Origin: Gordonibacter massiliensis (ex Traore et al. 2017)
GTDB taxonomy: Bacteria > Actinomycetota > Coriobacteriia > Coriobacteriales > Eggerthellaceae
Direction: 5' to 3'
NCBI GenBank assembly: GCA_900170005.1
Contig: LT827128.1
Coordinates: forward strand, 1,426,001 to 1,490,000
Length of the DNA stretch: 64,000 bases
A program made the position numbers and the translations under genes. The notes under the pieces are model-generated. The model worked only from the letters and a program-made list of their open reading frames with translations. It ran no database searches and was not told the origin of the DNA. Shown in pieces: positions 49,901-59,900 of this stretch (its first letter is position 1; each line of letters begins with the position of its first letter).

Positions 49901-52900
49901 CGCCCTTGAGCGGCTGCTGGGCGCCGCCGAACTCGTCTTGCTTCACCAGCCTGAGAAGCGCCGTCGCATCGAGCCAGCCCCAGGAATCCACCTTCACTTC
50001 CGTGAAGGCGGTGTCCTCGCCGCGCTTCTGGCCGTCGACCGAGAGCGCGGCGTGGTTGCTCACCCCGCCCCCGTCGACCAGGCCCACGACGTTCGTGCGG
50101 TACTCCAGCACGTAGGACTCGCTGCCGTTCGGCAGGCTCACCTCGAACTGGGTCTTGCCGTCGTCCGAAAGCGACATGCCCACGGTGCAGCCCGGCACCT
50201 CGCCGCCGTGGTCGCTGGCAATGGAGCCGTCCGCGTTGTGCTTCGCGTAGTACACCTTCACCGACGCGTAATCGAGCTCGAGCGAGTCGGGCAGCACGTC
50301 GGTGACCTTCGCGTCGTGCAGCTCGCTGCCGAGCGCGTTGATCTGGACGGTCCACCCGATGTACGAGGGATCGGAGTCGGTTCCCTTCGCGAACGAGCCG
50401 CTCTTGCCCACCACGTCGTTCGCGAAGCTGCCCGTTTCGCCGCCGGTGGTGAAGTCGACGCTGCAGGCGTTGCCGCCGTCGAAGTTCGCGTCGGACGCCC
50501 AGGCGGTGTTCTTCGTCGCGACCGTGCAGCCGTCGTGCTCGATGAGCTTGGCCTTGCCCGCCGCGTTCAGCTTCACCGTGAGCTCGATCTCGTAGGTCGA
50601 CGACGTGGCCCCGAAATGGGCGCTGAACTTCTTGCCCGCGAAGCCCCACGTCCCGTCGCCGCTGCCGCTCGAGACGGGCACGCCGTCCCTCGTCACCGAG
50701 ACCCTTTCCACGTCCCAGTCGGAGGCGTCGAGGGTGCCCGCGAGCGAGCCGCCCGCATCGCGGATATCGCTCGCAAGGGCTCCCAGGTCGTCTTCGACCT
50801 CCAACCCGGCGCAGTCCATCTTGCTCGCGTTGACCGTGAGCTTGAAGCGCAGCAGGCTGTCGCTCGTGCCGGGCGCGGATCCGTCGACCGCCTCGAACGA
50901 GGCCGTCTTCTGCAGGAACGTGTTGGGAAACGCCCTGCTCGCATTGTCGTAGGCGTTGAAGGGAGCGCGGCCGCTCTTCTGCACCTCGAGGTGCGCCGCG
51001 TTTGCGTACGTGTGGTTCTGCGCGTTCTCGTGCAGGTAGTTCACGGCCTTCGTGTCCAGCGTTACGGCGATCTCGCCGATGCGCTGGGCGTAGCCCCCGT
51101 CGTCTTTGGCGGGATCGATCGACACCGACAGCTTGGTGGTGGGCACGCCTCCAACCGCGAAGGCGTCCGCCGAAACGATGCACTTGTCCGTGATGTCCAC
51201 GCCGCCGCACCACACGGCCAGGGAGCCGGGCTCGTAGGTTTGATCGGCTCGAACGGTGCCGCCCGCGTCGGTGTAGGTTCCCAACGCGTAGCCCGATCCG
51301 TTCCACGTCGCACCGATCACGTCCTCGATCATCCAGCCGTCGTAGCCGGCCGTGCGCGTGGAGGGCGTGATGGACCACGAGACGACGCCCGTCCGCGAAT
51401 CGGCGCCCGTCGCCTCCTTGCTCACGTAGGCCACCTGGAAGTCCGTGCCGATGGCCGGCATCCGGTGCTCGAACGAGGGCCCCGGCCCCGTGCCGATCGG
51501 CCAGCGGCCGTCGAGCGTGGCCGCGTTCTGGAAGTTCAGGTCGGCGTCCTTCTGCTCGTCGTCCACCAGGTTGATGGCGGCGTCGAACGAGATGCGATGC
51601 GCCTCGGCCAACAGGTCGTTCGCAGCGGCGTTCTTGAAATGGACCTCGATCGTGGGAAGGCCGTCGGTTTGCAGGTAGGTGACGTAGGTCGTGCTCTCGT
51701 CGGGCACCGGAAGGGACGTGTGCGCCTCGAGGGCGACCCCGTCGACGGTCACCCAGTAGCGGCCCTGCTCGTCGGCCTTCAGCGTGGCGAAGTTGCCCGC
51801 GTCGTCGCGGCCGAGCGCGTCGGTGACCACGGCGTCGTAGATGCTGCCGCTTCCGTCCTCGTTCACCGCGATGTCGTAGTGGATGGTGTTCGCGTCCAGC
51901 TGCGAGCCGTGCTTGGTGAGCGAGGGCGTGTCGACCGGGACGCGGTCGCTCGAGGTTTCGGCCGCGGGCACGCTCACCCGGCCCTTCTGCGGCGGCAGCG
52001 TCGCCTCGTTCGAGGCCGCGTACCCGCCTTCGCTCGCCCGCTTCAGAGCCTCCTCGGTCAGGCTCGTCGTCACCTCGATGGTTTGGGGCGCCGTGAGCGC
52101 GCTGTCGGCCGGGAACGTGCCGACGAGGTGCCCGTCTTCTTCGGAGAAGGCGAATTCCTCGCCCTGCACCGTCGCCCGGTCCAAGACCAGGCCCTCGCCC
52201 AGCGTGTCGATCACGTTCACGCCGGCCAGCGGAACGCCGGGGGTGTCCTTGCCCACCACGATGCTCCACGTGATGGTGGAGTCCTTCTTGTTGAACGCGC
52301 CGGTTTTCTCGATGCCGCCCAGCAAAGGCGTCTTCGGCGGCGCGACGATGGTGAGCCTGCTGCCCTCGTCGCCCTGCAGATCGAGGTCGATGTCGGAGGG
52401 GTTCTCGTCGTCGAGGCCGTCGGCGTTGAGCCTGAACTCGCACTCGCACCCGCCCCTGATGTTCTGGTTGCCCTCGTCGAGGTTGACGGCCTGCGAGAAC
52501 GTCACCGTCACCACGTTGTTCACGATGGAGTATTCGCCCAGCTCGACGCCGTTTTGGGCGGTGATCTTGCCCGCTGCGTCCGTGACGGTGAAATACCGCG
52601 AGTCGAGCGTGTAGCGGTAGAAGTCGCCCGCCTCGATGTTGCGGCCCTCGTCGTCCTTCAAAATGGAGAAGTCGATGCGCATGTTGAGCGTGTCGATGGA
52701 CTCGAGCGGAATGGAGGACAGGTCGACGGTCTGGTTGCCCTGCGCGTCGGTGACGATGTCGATGGGATGCACGACGCCGTTCTTGTCCCGGTAGGTAAGG
52801 GACCCGGCCGCGAGCTTGAGCTGGTTCGTGTCCTCCGTCAAGTCGCTGCCGGCCTCGAGGGCGGCAGTCGGTGCGGGGGTCGCGCGGTCGGCGGCTTGCG

Positions 52901-53705
52901 GCTCCGCGGCGCCGTTCGAAGCGGGAAGCGCCATGTCGACGGACGCGCGGGCCTCGAACGAGTTCGCCGCACGATCGCCGGCCGCATTCGGGACGGAGAG
53001 CTTGGCGGTCGCCGTGACGGTCACGGGCTCGCCCGTAGCCTTTTCGCGCAAGGCGTCGCTCGGAACGGCGACGACGGTGACGACGCAGGGCGCCGCGACG
53101 GAAGCGCCGGGATCGACGGTGCGCGCCGTGGCGAGCGCTTCCGACAGGGGAAGCGCGGCGGCCCCGTCGGCCGCTTCGACGGCCAAGGGCTCGCGGGTCT
53201 CCGGATGGCGCAGGGCGTCCGTCACGTCGGCTCCGCCGGAGGCGCTGCCCAAGTACACGGCCGCTAGGTCGAGTTGGCTTTCGTCGTAGCTCCACGTCAA
53301 CTCGCTGCTCGAAAGATCGGCTCCCGGCGAGTCCGCGCCCAGCTCGATCGTCCAAACAATCCGGCCCGACGCCTGGTCGAACGAGGCCGCATGCGCGATC
53401 CCCGACGCGCTCGCAGGTGCCGGCAAGGCGTCAGCCGGTTCGCGTTCGGTCAACGCGGGGTTGTCGAACGTTAACGGTTCGGTTGACGGGGCGTTATCGA
53501 CGCCGTCCTCGACTGTGGTACCCTCTTCTTCGAACGGTTCGACGGCTTTCTCAAGCTCCCCCGCCGTTGCGACCAGCCCGTCTCCCTGCTCGGGCACGTC
53601 GTCGGCCATAGCGAAAAGCGGCTGGTAGACGGCGTTGTTACAGGTGAAGATAAGGGCGAACGCCAAAAAGAGCGAAAGAGCGCGGCGCATTCTTTCCTTG
53701 TGCAT
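43923..53705 (-). CDS. Giant SpaA/Cna-B repeat cell-wall adhesin A
   Basis: 3260 residues, exported and wall-anchored. Signal peptide MRRALSLFLAFALIFT to about residue 33. Residues ~90-1300 hold several Ig-like/collagen-binding-type modules (TPLLGGIEKTGAFNKKDSTI; TPSLTKHGSQLDANTIHYDI). From about residue 1310 I count roughly 17 SpaA/Cna-B repeats, each with an opening VxLxKxD strand, an AGAxFxL segment and a closing GxYxxxETxAPxGY strand; the opening Lys and closing Glu are the residues that support internal isopeptide bonds. It ends RTGDPWAPF, a hydrophobic helix and RRRNRN, a sortase-type signal lacking LPXTG. ATG 53705 has AGGAGG upstream. Its C-terminal ~430 residues are homologous to adhesin B. 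Probably a fibrous adhesin; ligand unknown. Confidence 0.9.
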   Translation of the reverse strand: MHKERMRRALSLFLAFALIFTCNNAVYQPLFAMADDVPEQGDGLVATAGELEKAVEPFEEEGTTVEDGVDNAPSTEPLTFDNPALTEREPADALPAPASASGIAHAASFDQASGRIVWTIELGADSPGADLSSSELTWSYDESQLDLAAVYLGSASGGADVTDALRHPETREPLAVEAADGAAALPLSEALATARTVDPGASVAAPCVVTVVAVPSDALREKATGEPVTVTATAKLSVPNAAGDRAANSFEARASVDMALPASNGAAEPQAADRATPAPTAALEAGSDLTEDTNQLKLAAGSLTYRDKNGVVHPIDIVTDAQGNQTVDLSSIPLESIDTLNMRIDFSILKDDEGRNIEAGDFYRYTLDSRYFTVTDAAGKITAQNGVELGEYSIVNNVVTVTFSQAVNLDEGNQNIRGGCECEFRLNADGLDDENPSDIDLDLQGDEGSRLTIVAPPKTPLLGGIEKTGAFNKKDSTITWSIVVGKDTPGVPLAGVNVIDTLGEGLVLDRATVQGEEFAFSEEDGHLVGTFPADSALTAPQTIEVTTSLTEEALKRASEGGYAASNEATLPPQKGRVSVPAAETSSDRVPVDTPSLTKHGSQLDANTIHYDIAVNEDGSGSIYDAVVTDALGRDDAGNFATLKADEQGRYWVTVDGVALEAHTSLPVPDESTTYVTYLQTDGLPTIEVHFKNAAANDLLAEAHRISFDAAINLVDDEQKDADLNFQNAATLDGRWPIGTGPGPSFEHRMPAIGTDFQVAYVSKEATGADSRTGVVSWSITPSTRTAGYDGWMIEDVIGATWNGSGYALGTYTDAGGTVRADQTYEPGSLAVWCGGVDITDKCIVSADAFAVGGVPTTKLSVSIDPAKDDGGYAQRIGEIAVTLDTKAVNYLHENAQNHTYANAAHLEVQKSGRAPFNAYDNASRAFPNTFLQKTASFEAVDGSAPGTSDSLLRFKLTVNASKMDCAGLEVEDDLGALASDIRDAGGSLAGTLDASDWDVERVSVTRDGVPVSSGSGDGTWGFAGKKFSAHFGATSSTYEIELTVKLNAAGKAKLIEHDGCTVATKNTAWASDANFDGGNACSVDFTTGGETGSFANDVVGKSGSFAKGTDSDPSYIGWTVQINALGSELHDAKVTDVLPDSLELDYASVKVYYAKHNADGSIASDHGGEVPGCTVGMSLSDDGKTQFEVSLPNGSESYVLEYRTNVVGLVDGGGVSNHAALSVDGQKRGEDTAFTEVKVDSWGWLDATALLRLVKQDEFGGAQQPLKGVVFELYKDPAFTQLFKTGVSRDDGTVPFYGLAANTTYYYKETSAPVGYSGQVLEGDLTTGDAGKANAKDVAVTNARKTTDGLVGVSKTFDSPGNIANPVSEFKLWLYPDGYGNAKKVPVGLTGGDGAYAFDRDASPDGVVASKASDGSIEIAGLPWGCYALEETSPQDGYAAYEGMKYFEVTYGMDDQGSDVWGVNYDPRGTGVDTSTIENEKTVLEAVKTSPGGTSLTGAKLSVYKTDAAGNKGSDIAKSPFDGNPFTVTVTDPDTQTFAWSLAGLPAGTYVLAEDQAPDDLQLVKFQDVKFSVDAYGKARVLSGPGAVDGKAIKVSDGTAPVKLAKLDQFGVRVQGAKVELQRQNGSSWETVEAYETAAGTDKSVTVARDATYRFIETEVPGGHLAVNDGALESGILACIEFSIDEFGKMTVLDLHNPAGLDANAAYGNAASAGSRTVTMRNERIVGHASFDKTDDNGTPLKDVRFDLYRVGAAGDGSDDAKVNRSGSFSSSADGTVTTKGSSLVNDFTGEPIGNGLTPGSYYFKEVATHDDFVLPQGGAANTPAFTVEADGSNRYTWQTVGANALRHVVSVYGTSALSNTPLDAAVIANKVGTVGGVPSQPLPGATFKLSGTTSSGASYTRTVVSASADGAVSWKDSNNGDHSTPVEKGQAVFANVPAGTYTVTETAPAPGYALNAGSYPVTVTADAPGQVHVVGDGAAGSRVVANELTAFKLDKVDADTGMPVNDVELSVFQAGASPSDPALAVWKRSASGDVSATVLGATMSVGSNNELLGLPAGSYVLKETKTPAVYATAVDIPFTLKPDGSIASTTLGAVSGSVAGGITITMKDRLAKAQVELTKTIEGGAPGTVRGTEFSLYEGDGTLLAEHLAIGASGTWSSATAAPPLNGGLEVGDYYFVETKATDDTVLDARHWDFSVTNADDYRATGAPVAVSAVNAPFSASLVLDKLDGTSGEALAGAEFTLSYQPASGGSVANTVLTSADGRFAASNLKKGVYTLTETTVPVGYRDAFSATFELAEGDSGKTVEVNEGTAAPGVVVTKTGGTWTGAGVTNTRIPGSMTLTKVEEGMAVELGGAEFELTGPDGNTVTYTTGPDGTLSASDLAWGSYAIAETKAPDGYRLGDAPYSDTFIIDAGNAASGIDLGSVGNAKTQVSIAKTDDGGSPLAGAHLKLSGRFAGTADSDVSWTSGTDSREFAGELIVGETYTLTESDRLSGYLTWSDAVTFKLNDAGAIEVTGNPDLRDGSPAACVSPDGLRLSLRNVAVKADVELTKTRDGAGPLEGVVFDLYQQGAPSALRSGLATDPDGKIRVEGLPEGSYYFVETAAPDDAVIDRTHRTFSVGEAQHGTTVDVLVDNASFHSSVSVYKVDETSGEPLAGAQFALSKSDGAGGFVAVGPPVSTNEFGMVAFAMTEKGTYRVQETQAAPGYALDADNPYTATFTVENTADFQGGELELRESVDQATVDKYRLSVENALYRDGTVANERKLGSVSLQKVDAETSAALDDVEFELYDAADPGTALGTFKTGYAYASPGDAAGAPAASGALDIAGLTWGDYYLQETRADGYRVLGDKLAFSVGSTNADQTPSVDLGAVRNDPIEFGFAKVEQYVESCSDPSLGAEDPAALRPLEDAEFTICRDSSLAQPVDAATSGVDGQVRFDRVPAGTYYVHETTVPDGRVSDGAVYELVIAADGTIERFAPVGGDGVLTQVVNDVHRADIHLKKVSETDEGKVLPGSTYGLYQRAPAQASADPAPAGGLQLITKAVTDADGHLAFEGVVMDQEYVICELEAPDGCLVSKNPVSVTFALGDDGVPKVVAFDDGLGTAKIDENGVIVWNEPQVTMLFEKKDPEGNLLAGAKLQVVDQAGVAVGEPWTSSSSEGRAIEGELAAGKTYRLQELEPPSGYLKADDVTFTVENPRVAPGEDHVQRVEMTDQRVPAPAKAAAYPAVRTGDPWAPFIPVIVGAAVVAAIAIAAAIIIRRRNRN

Positions 53706-53877
53706 GGGATTCCCTCCTGTTGCGCCTGGGCATGGGTGAACCCAAGCGAGCTCGCGCGTTCATTTTTGCGCACCCCTTCTGCCGATCGCATCCATGCAAG
53801 GGAGCGTTAGAGGCTCGTTGGTCATTCGTTGACGTACCGTTGATCTCCCGAATACTGCCGCGTTCTCCGAGAACGAA

Positions 53878-53908
53878 AACGGCCGGCGGACAAAAGCCGC
53901 CGGCCGTT
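53878..53908. terminator. Terminator downstream of giant adhesin B
   Basis: 12-bp perfect stem AACGGCCGGCGG / CCGCCGGCCGTT with ACAAAAG loop. On the minus strand the tail reads TTTTCGTTCTC, 54 bases past the adhesin B stop. It separates the two giant genes, which are therefore probably not one transcript. Confidence 0.85.
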
Positions 53909-53913
53909 CTTGC

Positions 53914-53938
53914 GAAGCGCCGCTTGAGGCGGCGCTTC
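53914..53938. terminator. Second hairpin in the adhesin A/B spacer
   Basis: 10-bp stem GAAGCGCCGC / GCGGCGCTTC with a TTGAG loop, between the adhesin B stop and the stronger terminator at 53878. The 172 bases from here to the adhesin A start hold its promoter, which I could not pinpoint. Confidence 0.5.
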
Positions 53939-53961
53939 TTTCGCTTGGTGCGCTCAGGCGC

Positions 53962-56900
53962 CTAACCCCTGCGTCGGCGCCTGAGCACCGAGGCCCCTGC
54001 GACGCCCGCAGCGGCAACCAGCACGCCACCCGCCAAGGCGCCCGCAGATGCCCAGGGATCGCCCGTGCGGGTCATGGCACCCTTCGCGGCCGCCGGAATG
54101 CGCTGGTCGATCATCTCCACGAGCTGGGTATGATCCTCGTCCGGAGCCACCTTCGGGTCGTCCACGGTGAACGGCACGTCGTCGGCCTTGGCGTAGCCCG
54201 CCGGCGCCTCAAGCTCCTGCAGGCGGTACGTCTTGCCCGCCGCCAGCACGCCTTCCACCACGCGGCCCTCGGACGCGGACGTCCACGGCTCCACCGCCAC
54301 GTTGCCGTCGGCGTCGACCACCTGCAGCTTCGCGCCCTCCAGCAGGCCGCCCTCGGGGTTCTTCTTGTCTATGCGCACCAGCACCTGCGGCTCTTTCCAC
54401 ACGATGTTGCCGTCGGCGTCGAGCTCGGCGGTGCCGGAGCCATCGTCGAACGAGACGATCTTCACCGCGCCGCTCTCGTCCACCGCAAACGTGATGGCGA
54501 TGGGGTTCTTGGAAACCAGGCTGCCGTCGGGCGACGCAAGCTCCTGAACCACGTACTCCTGATCCATGAGGACGCCCTTGAACACCAGGAAGCCGTCCGT
54601 GCCGGTGGTCGCCTTGGCTATGAGCTGCAGGCCGTCCGCGGAAACCGCCGGCGTCCCGCCGTACGCGAACGCTTCGGGCGCGCCGACGGCCAGGCGCTTG
54701 TACAGCCCGTAGGTGGAATCGGGCAGCGTCTTGGTGGGGTCGCTGTCCGCCACCTTCTTGATGCGGATGTCGGCGCGATGCACGTCGTTCACCACCTGGG
54801 CGAGCACGCCGTCCTCCCCCACAGGCGTGAAGCGCTCGACGGTACCGTCCGCGGCCACGTCGAGGCGGTACGTGAGGCCGTTCGACACGCGCCCGTCGGG
54901 AACCTGCGTCTCGCGCACGTAGTACGTGCCGGCATTGAACAGCGAGAACGCCACCGTGCCGTCGGCGTCGCTCACGGCGGCCATGTCCTTGCCCTCCACC
55001 GTCTTGGCAACCGTCGTGCACGCCTCGTCCTCATAGGCCGTGAACCTGGCGCCCTCCAGCGCGCGCACCGCGTCCGCGCCCTCGGCGCCCAGGCCGGCGT
55101 CCGAGCAGCTCTCCGCGTACAGCTCCAGCTTGTCGAAGGAGAACGCGATGGGATCGTTCGTCACCGTGCCCAAGTCGACCTTGGCCTTGCCGGCGGCCTC
55201 TTCCTCGCCGATGGTGAAGGGGTGCTTGCTGCCGCCCATGCGGTAGCCGTCGGCCTTCGTCTCCTGCAGGTAGTAGTCTCCCAAATCGAGCCCTGCAACG
55301 CTCAGCGTGCCCGCCTCAGCCGCCTTCGCGCTCCAATCCTGCGCATCGTAGGCGTTGCCCGTGGCCAGCCCGTCGTGAATCAGCTCGCCCTCGCCGTCGT
55401 ACAGGGCGAACTCCACCCCGTCGAGCGGCACGGCGTCGGCGCCGGAGCTCGTCTTCACCAGCTCCACCTCGCCCGCCGTCTTCACGTTGCGCACGAGCAG
55501 GGCAAGCCCGTCGGTCGAGACGCTGGCGGAATCGCCCAGACCGTACTCGTAGCGCGGATGGTCCTTCAGCGCGAGGGTGCCGTCGCCGTTCACCGTGAAC
55601 GTGATGGCGCCGGGAAGCGCGAAGTACCCGGTCAGCCGCGACGTCTCCGTGAGCGTGTACGTCTCGCCGGCGATGAGCTTGCCCTCGAACGCCTCGGCGG
55701 CGTCCTTGCCGGAGGTCCACCGGTACGGGCTGGGCGTGCCGTCTGCGAACGTACCTTCAAGGCTGAGCTCGGCCCCGGCAAGTGTCCCGCCATCCTGGTC
55801 CATCTTGGCGATGCCCACCTTGGTGGGAGCATCCGTCACCGTGACGACGGCGCTCGCGGAATCGACGCTCACGCCGGCGGGCAGCTGGCCCACGGGCCTT
55901 ATCGTGCCGTCGGCGTTCATCTTCACTTGGAAGTCGGGCACCGTCGTGCAGCCGTCGGGCGGCGTGACCTCGTGCACCGTGTAGGTCCGGCCCGCGACCA
56001 GGCGGCCCGTGACGGAGCCGTCCGACGCGCTGCGGTCGTCCGCCGAGTTCAGCAGCGGGATAGTCTGGCGAGCCACCGTGCCGTCGGCGTTCACGATATC
56101 GCCCTCGATGGTGAACACGGCACCCGCAAGGGCGGCGCCCACCGCGTCCTGCTTGTACAGGGAGAGCTTGTTCTGCGCGTCCTTGACGGCCACGGCGTTG
56201 CCGCCGACGAGATTCCACCCGCCATCCTGCGTCTTATAGTTCAGCCGCCCCCAGCTGTCCATCTTCACGGTGAGCGAGGAGCCGTCAGCGGGGGCGGCAT
56301 CCGCGTAGCTGTCCGTGAAGGGGCTGATCACGTAGCCGGCGGCCGCGGCCGTCTCGGTCAGCACGTACTCGCTGCCGGCGACCAGCTTGCCCTCGAACGG
56401 CTGCGCCTCGGCGGTGGTGGGCCACACTTCCGTCTTCTCGGCCGCCTCTCCGGCGAACGTGCCCTTCAAGCTGAACTGCGCACCGGTCACGCCGACGGAT
56501 CCGTCGGCGTTCTTCTTGGCGAACGTGGCCTTGTTCTGCGCGTCGACCACCTTGACGACGTTACCCTCGATGGAGACGCCGTCCGGCAGGTCGCCTTCAG
56601 CGCTCAGCGTGCCGTCGAAGCCCATGGCAACCGTGAAAGCGTCGCAGATGGCATAGCCGGCGGGCGGCACGGTCTCCTCGATGAAGTAGCTATGGCCGCC
56701 GATGAGCTGACCGATCCAGGTGGCGGACTGCTTGCCAACGAGCAGTTCCCTCGTCTCCTCCGAATTTCCGCCGACGAACTTCCCCCCTATCGTAAGCGTC
56801 GCGCCCTCGAGGCCGACGCCGTCGGCGTCGAATTTGGCAACAGTGAACTCGTTCTGCTTGTTCACGATGGCACCGTCGCCCGCCATCGTGAAGCTCTTGG

Positions 56901-59900
56901 TAAGCGCGCCCTTCCCGATGGTGAATTCGTGCCCGGCCGCATCCTTCGCGTACCCGTCGGGCACGGCGGTTTCCACGAGGACGTAGCTGCCCCACGGCAT
57001 ATTGGAGAAGGAGAGCTTGCCGCCGTCGGCGGTCGTGCCCTGATGCACGTACGTACCGCCGGCACCGCGCAGCTCGAACGTCACGCCGTCGAGCGGCTTG
57101 CCGTCGGCGTCTTGCTTCTCGATGTCGACCGACCCTAAAACGCGCTCGTTGGAAAGCGACGACGAATTCAGGTGGTCCTCATCGGCCTCGATCTGCAAGT
57201 TGAAGAGCGTCTTGTCCCCCACCGTGTCGGAGTTGATGGCCAGCGTTTTGCCTTGGCATGCGTCGGTTACCGTGAAGGTTGCCTTGAAGCCGCCGTTTTG
57301 GTAGCTGTCAGTGGCGTCCGTCTCGGTGAGCGTGTAGGTGCCCTTGGCGAGGGACGGCGCGAAGATGTCGCCGCTCTCGTCGGTGGTGAGCGTTTTCTCG
57401 ACCGCCGTGCCGCCGGAGGCGGGCTGGTATTCCAGCTTGAACGTCACGCCTGCCACCGGGTCGGAGGGTGCCGAGACGTCCACCTTGTGCAGGGTCATGG
57501 CCGCGTTCATCTTGGCGTTGACGACGGTTGTTCCGACCTCGGTCTCGTTCGTGGCGTTGTCCGTCGTGAATTCATGATGGTCAGGGTTGAGGCAGTAATC
57601 GTCCGATCCCGTCGCCGTCTCCACGAAGTAGTACGTCCCGTTGGCCAGGCCCTTGTTGAGCGGCTGCCCCGTGTCGTGGTTTTTCACCGTATCGGGCTGG
57701 GACGCCGTCGTCCAAACCGCCTCGGCGCCCGCGCCCATAGGCTTGATGTTCTTGCGGATGAGCAGGTCGCCGCCGTTTTGTCCCGCACCCTTCTTATACA
57801 GGCTGAACGTCGTGCCTTCAAGCGGTTTGCCGTCCGCGCCGATCTTGGTCAGCTTCGCCTGCGTCAGCGAGCGCTGGTTCACGAACGTGAACGCGTTGCC
57901 TTCCACGTTCCTCCACTCGTACGACCCCTCTTGGCCGCTGCGCACCTGCAGTTGACCGAGGGGAGCAACGCGGATCGTCTGGCTTTCAGCCGGCAGATAG
58001 CCGTCGGGCGTCATCGTCTCGGAAAGCACGTACTCGTTGCCGGCGACGAGCTTACCGAGGAGCCAAAACGGGTCAGAACCTGCCGTGATCCACGAAATGC
58101 TCGTTCTGCTATCTGCGAACACTCCCCTGAGCTCCAGGATGGCACCGGGCACGTTTTCGCCGAACTGGTTCTTCTTGGCGATGGTCAAGTCGGTCTTCAC
58201 GTCTTGGACGACAATGGTATTGCCATCTCTGATGCCCACGGTTTCAGGCCACGTGCCGACCTTGACCAGATTGCCGTCCTCGCCCATCTTCACCTGGAAC
58301 GCGGGGCGCGCCGCGTAGCCCGGCGGGGGCGTCGTCTCGGTCACCGTGTAGGTGTTGCCCGCGATCATCTCGCCCAAGCGAGCTTCCGGCGACGCACTGG
58401 GTTTAACTTCACGCGTTTCCTTTTCCGTCTTCCCAGCGAACACGCCGGTGACCTCGAATGTCGATCCTTCAATTAGGTAGCCGCCCGCATCATGCTTCCA
58501 AATCGTGTAGGAAGTTTGCGTGTTGACGACGTTCGTACTGCCGTCGAAGTAGGAAACCCACCATCCCTCGGGAACCGTGCGCTCCTTCACCGAGTATCGG
58601 TAGAGTAAAATGTCGGTATAGTGCACCGGCAAGCCGGTGTATTCGTACGTCCACTTGTCGCCCTCGGCGCTCTTGTTAGTCCACTTTGGCTGACCGTCGG
58701 GAACCTCCACCTTTTCCAGGGCAGTGATGCCAGGCACCTCGCGGTACAGGTCGAGCTGCACTGAGTCGGGATGGGGGCTTGCGCTCCAGGTTTTCGTCCC
58801 CGTGAGCGAGGTAGTTTCCAGGGTGTTTGTCAGGGTGGTCTCGAACCCTCCGGTAACCGACTTGGTTTCCGCGTCCACCGTGTATCCGACGGGTACGGTT
58901 TCCTTCGCGCGATAGTAATAGGGATTGCCACTCGAATCGTATTTCGGAAGGCTCTCGTACGTCACCATAGTCGGGGTGCCGCTTTCTTTTATCGTGCGCT
59001 TGTCCCCGATGTCACTCCACGAACTCTCCTCGCCAGTAGTGGAGCTCTGTAGTTGCACCTGTATCTCCCATATGCTCGGGTTCGATCCAAGGCGCGTTTT
59101 GTAGAAGTTGTCCTGGTCGTGCCAGGTCTTGATCACCTTGAGCGACGTTCCCTTGTCCGTCAGCTTGTTGGTGATGGTTGTCGTGCTGCCTGACACGGAT
59201 CCCGAAACCTCGTAGGCATGATTGCCGGAAGTGACGTAGGTATACGTACCGTCGTTGCCAACGGAGAGTTTCTCGTGTTCGTCGGTGCCGATCTGCGTCT
59301 CGACCACGCGGTACTGATACGTCACGGTTGTGCCGCCGGACGTTTTTCCGGCGGGCAGGTTGTCGAACGTGTCGCTCCAAGGCGATTCGAGCTTTTTCTC
59401 AAACGCGTAGTCGGGCATGCTCGACCCGAGCGCCGTACTCGCATCGGTCCAGGTCGATCCCGAGTCCGTCGACACCTGCAACTTTACCGTAACGCTTGCT
59501 GGGCGCATGCCGTAGGCGTTGTCGCCGTCATCCCAATTCTTTTCGACCTGCGCCCGGGTGTCGAGCTTGTTTTTAAGCGGATCGAACGTCACGACGCCAT
59601 CTTTGTCCGCCTCGCTGGCAGACTTTTGGACGTTTTGCGTCGTTGCCACGTAATCGTTGGGCGCTGTCTCTTCAACCTTGTACGTCCACGGCATGCCGTT
59701 CGGCGCATACCTGGCAAGCGGAGCGTACCCGTCGGCATCCCTTATGGTAAACGTCCACGCCTTGTCATCAGACCGATCCCATTCGATGTTTATTTCTGAG
59801 ACCGGCACCGTTTCCCAGCCGATCGCGTTGTCCTGCCCCAGCTGAGCTGGCGCCATGCGCTCGAGCGTGAGCTCGAGGTCGGCAGGGCGAAGGCCGAACG

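Noticed and set aside
48714-53267. Very long plus-strand open frames opposite the giant adhesin A (also 43749-48170)
   Set aside because: Antisense shadows of a GC-rich gene: composition is Arg/His/Val-rich with no domain, no ribosome site and no signal. The minus strand encodes coherent repeats.
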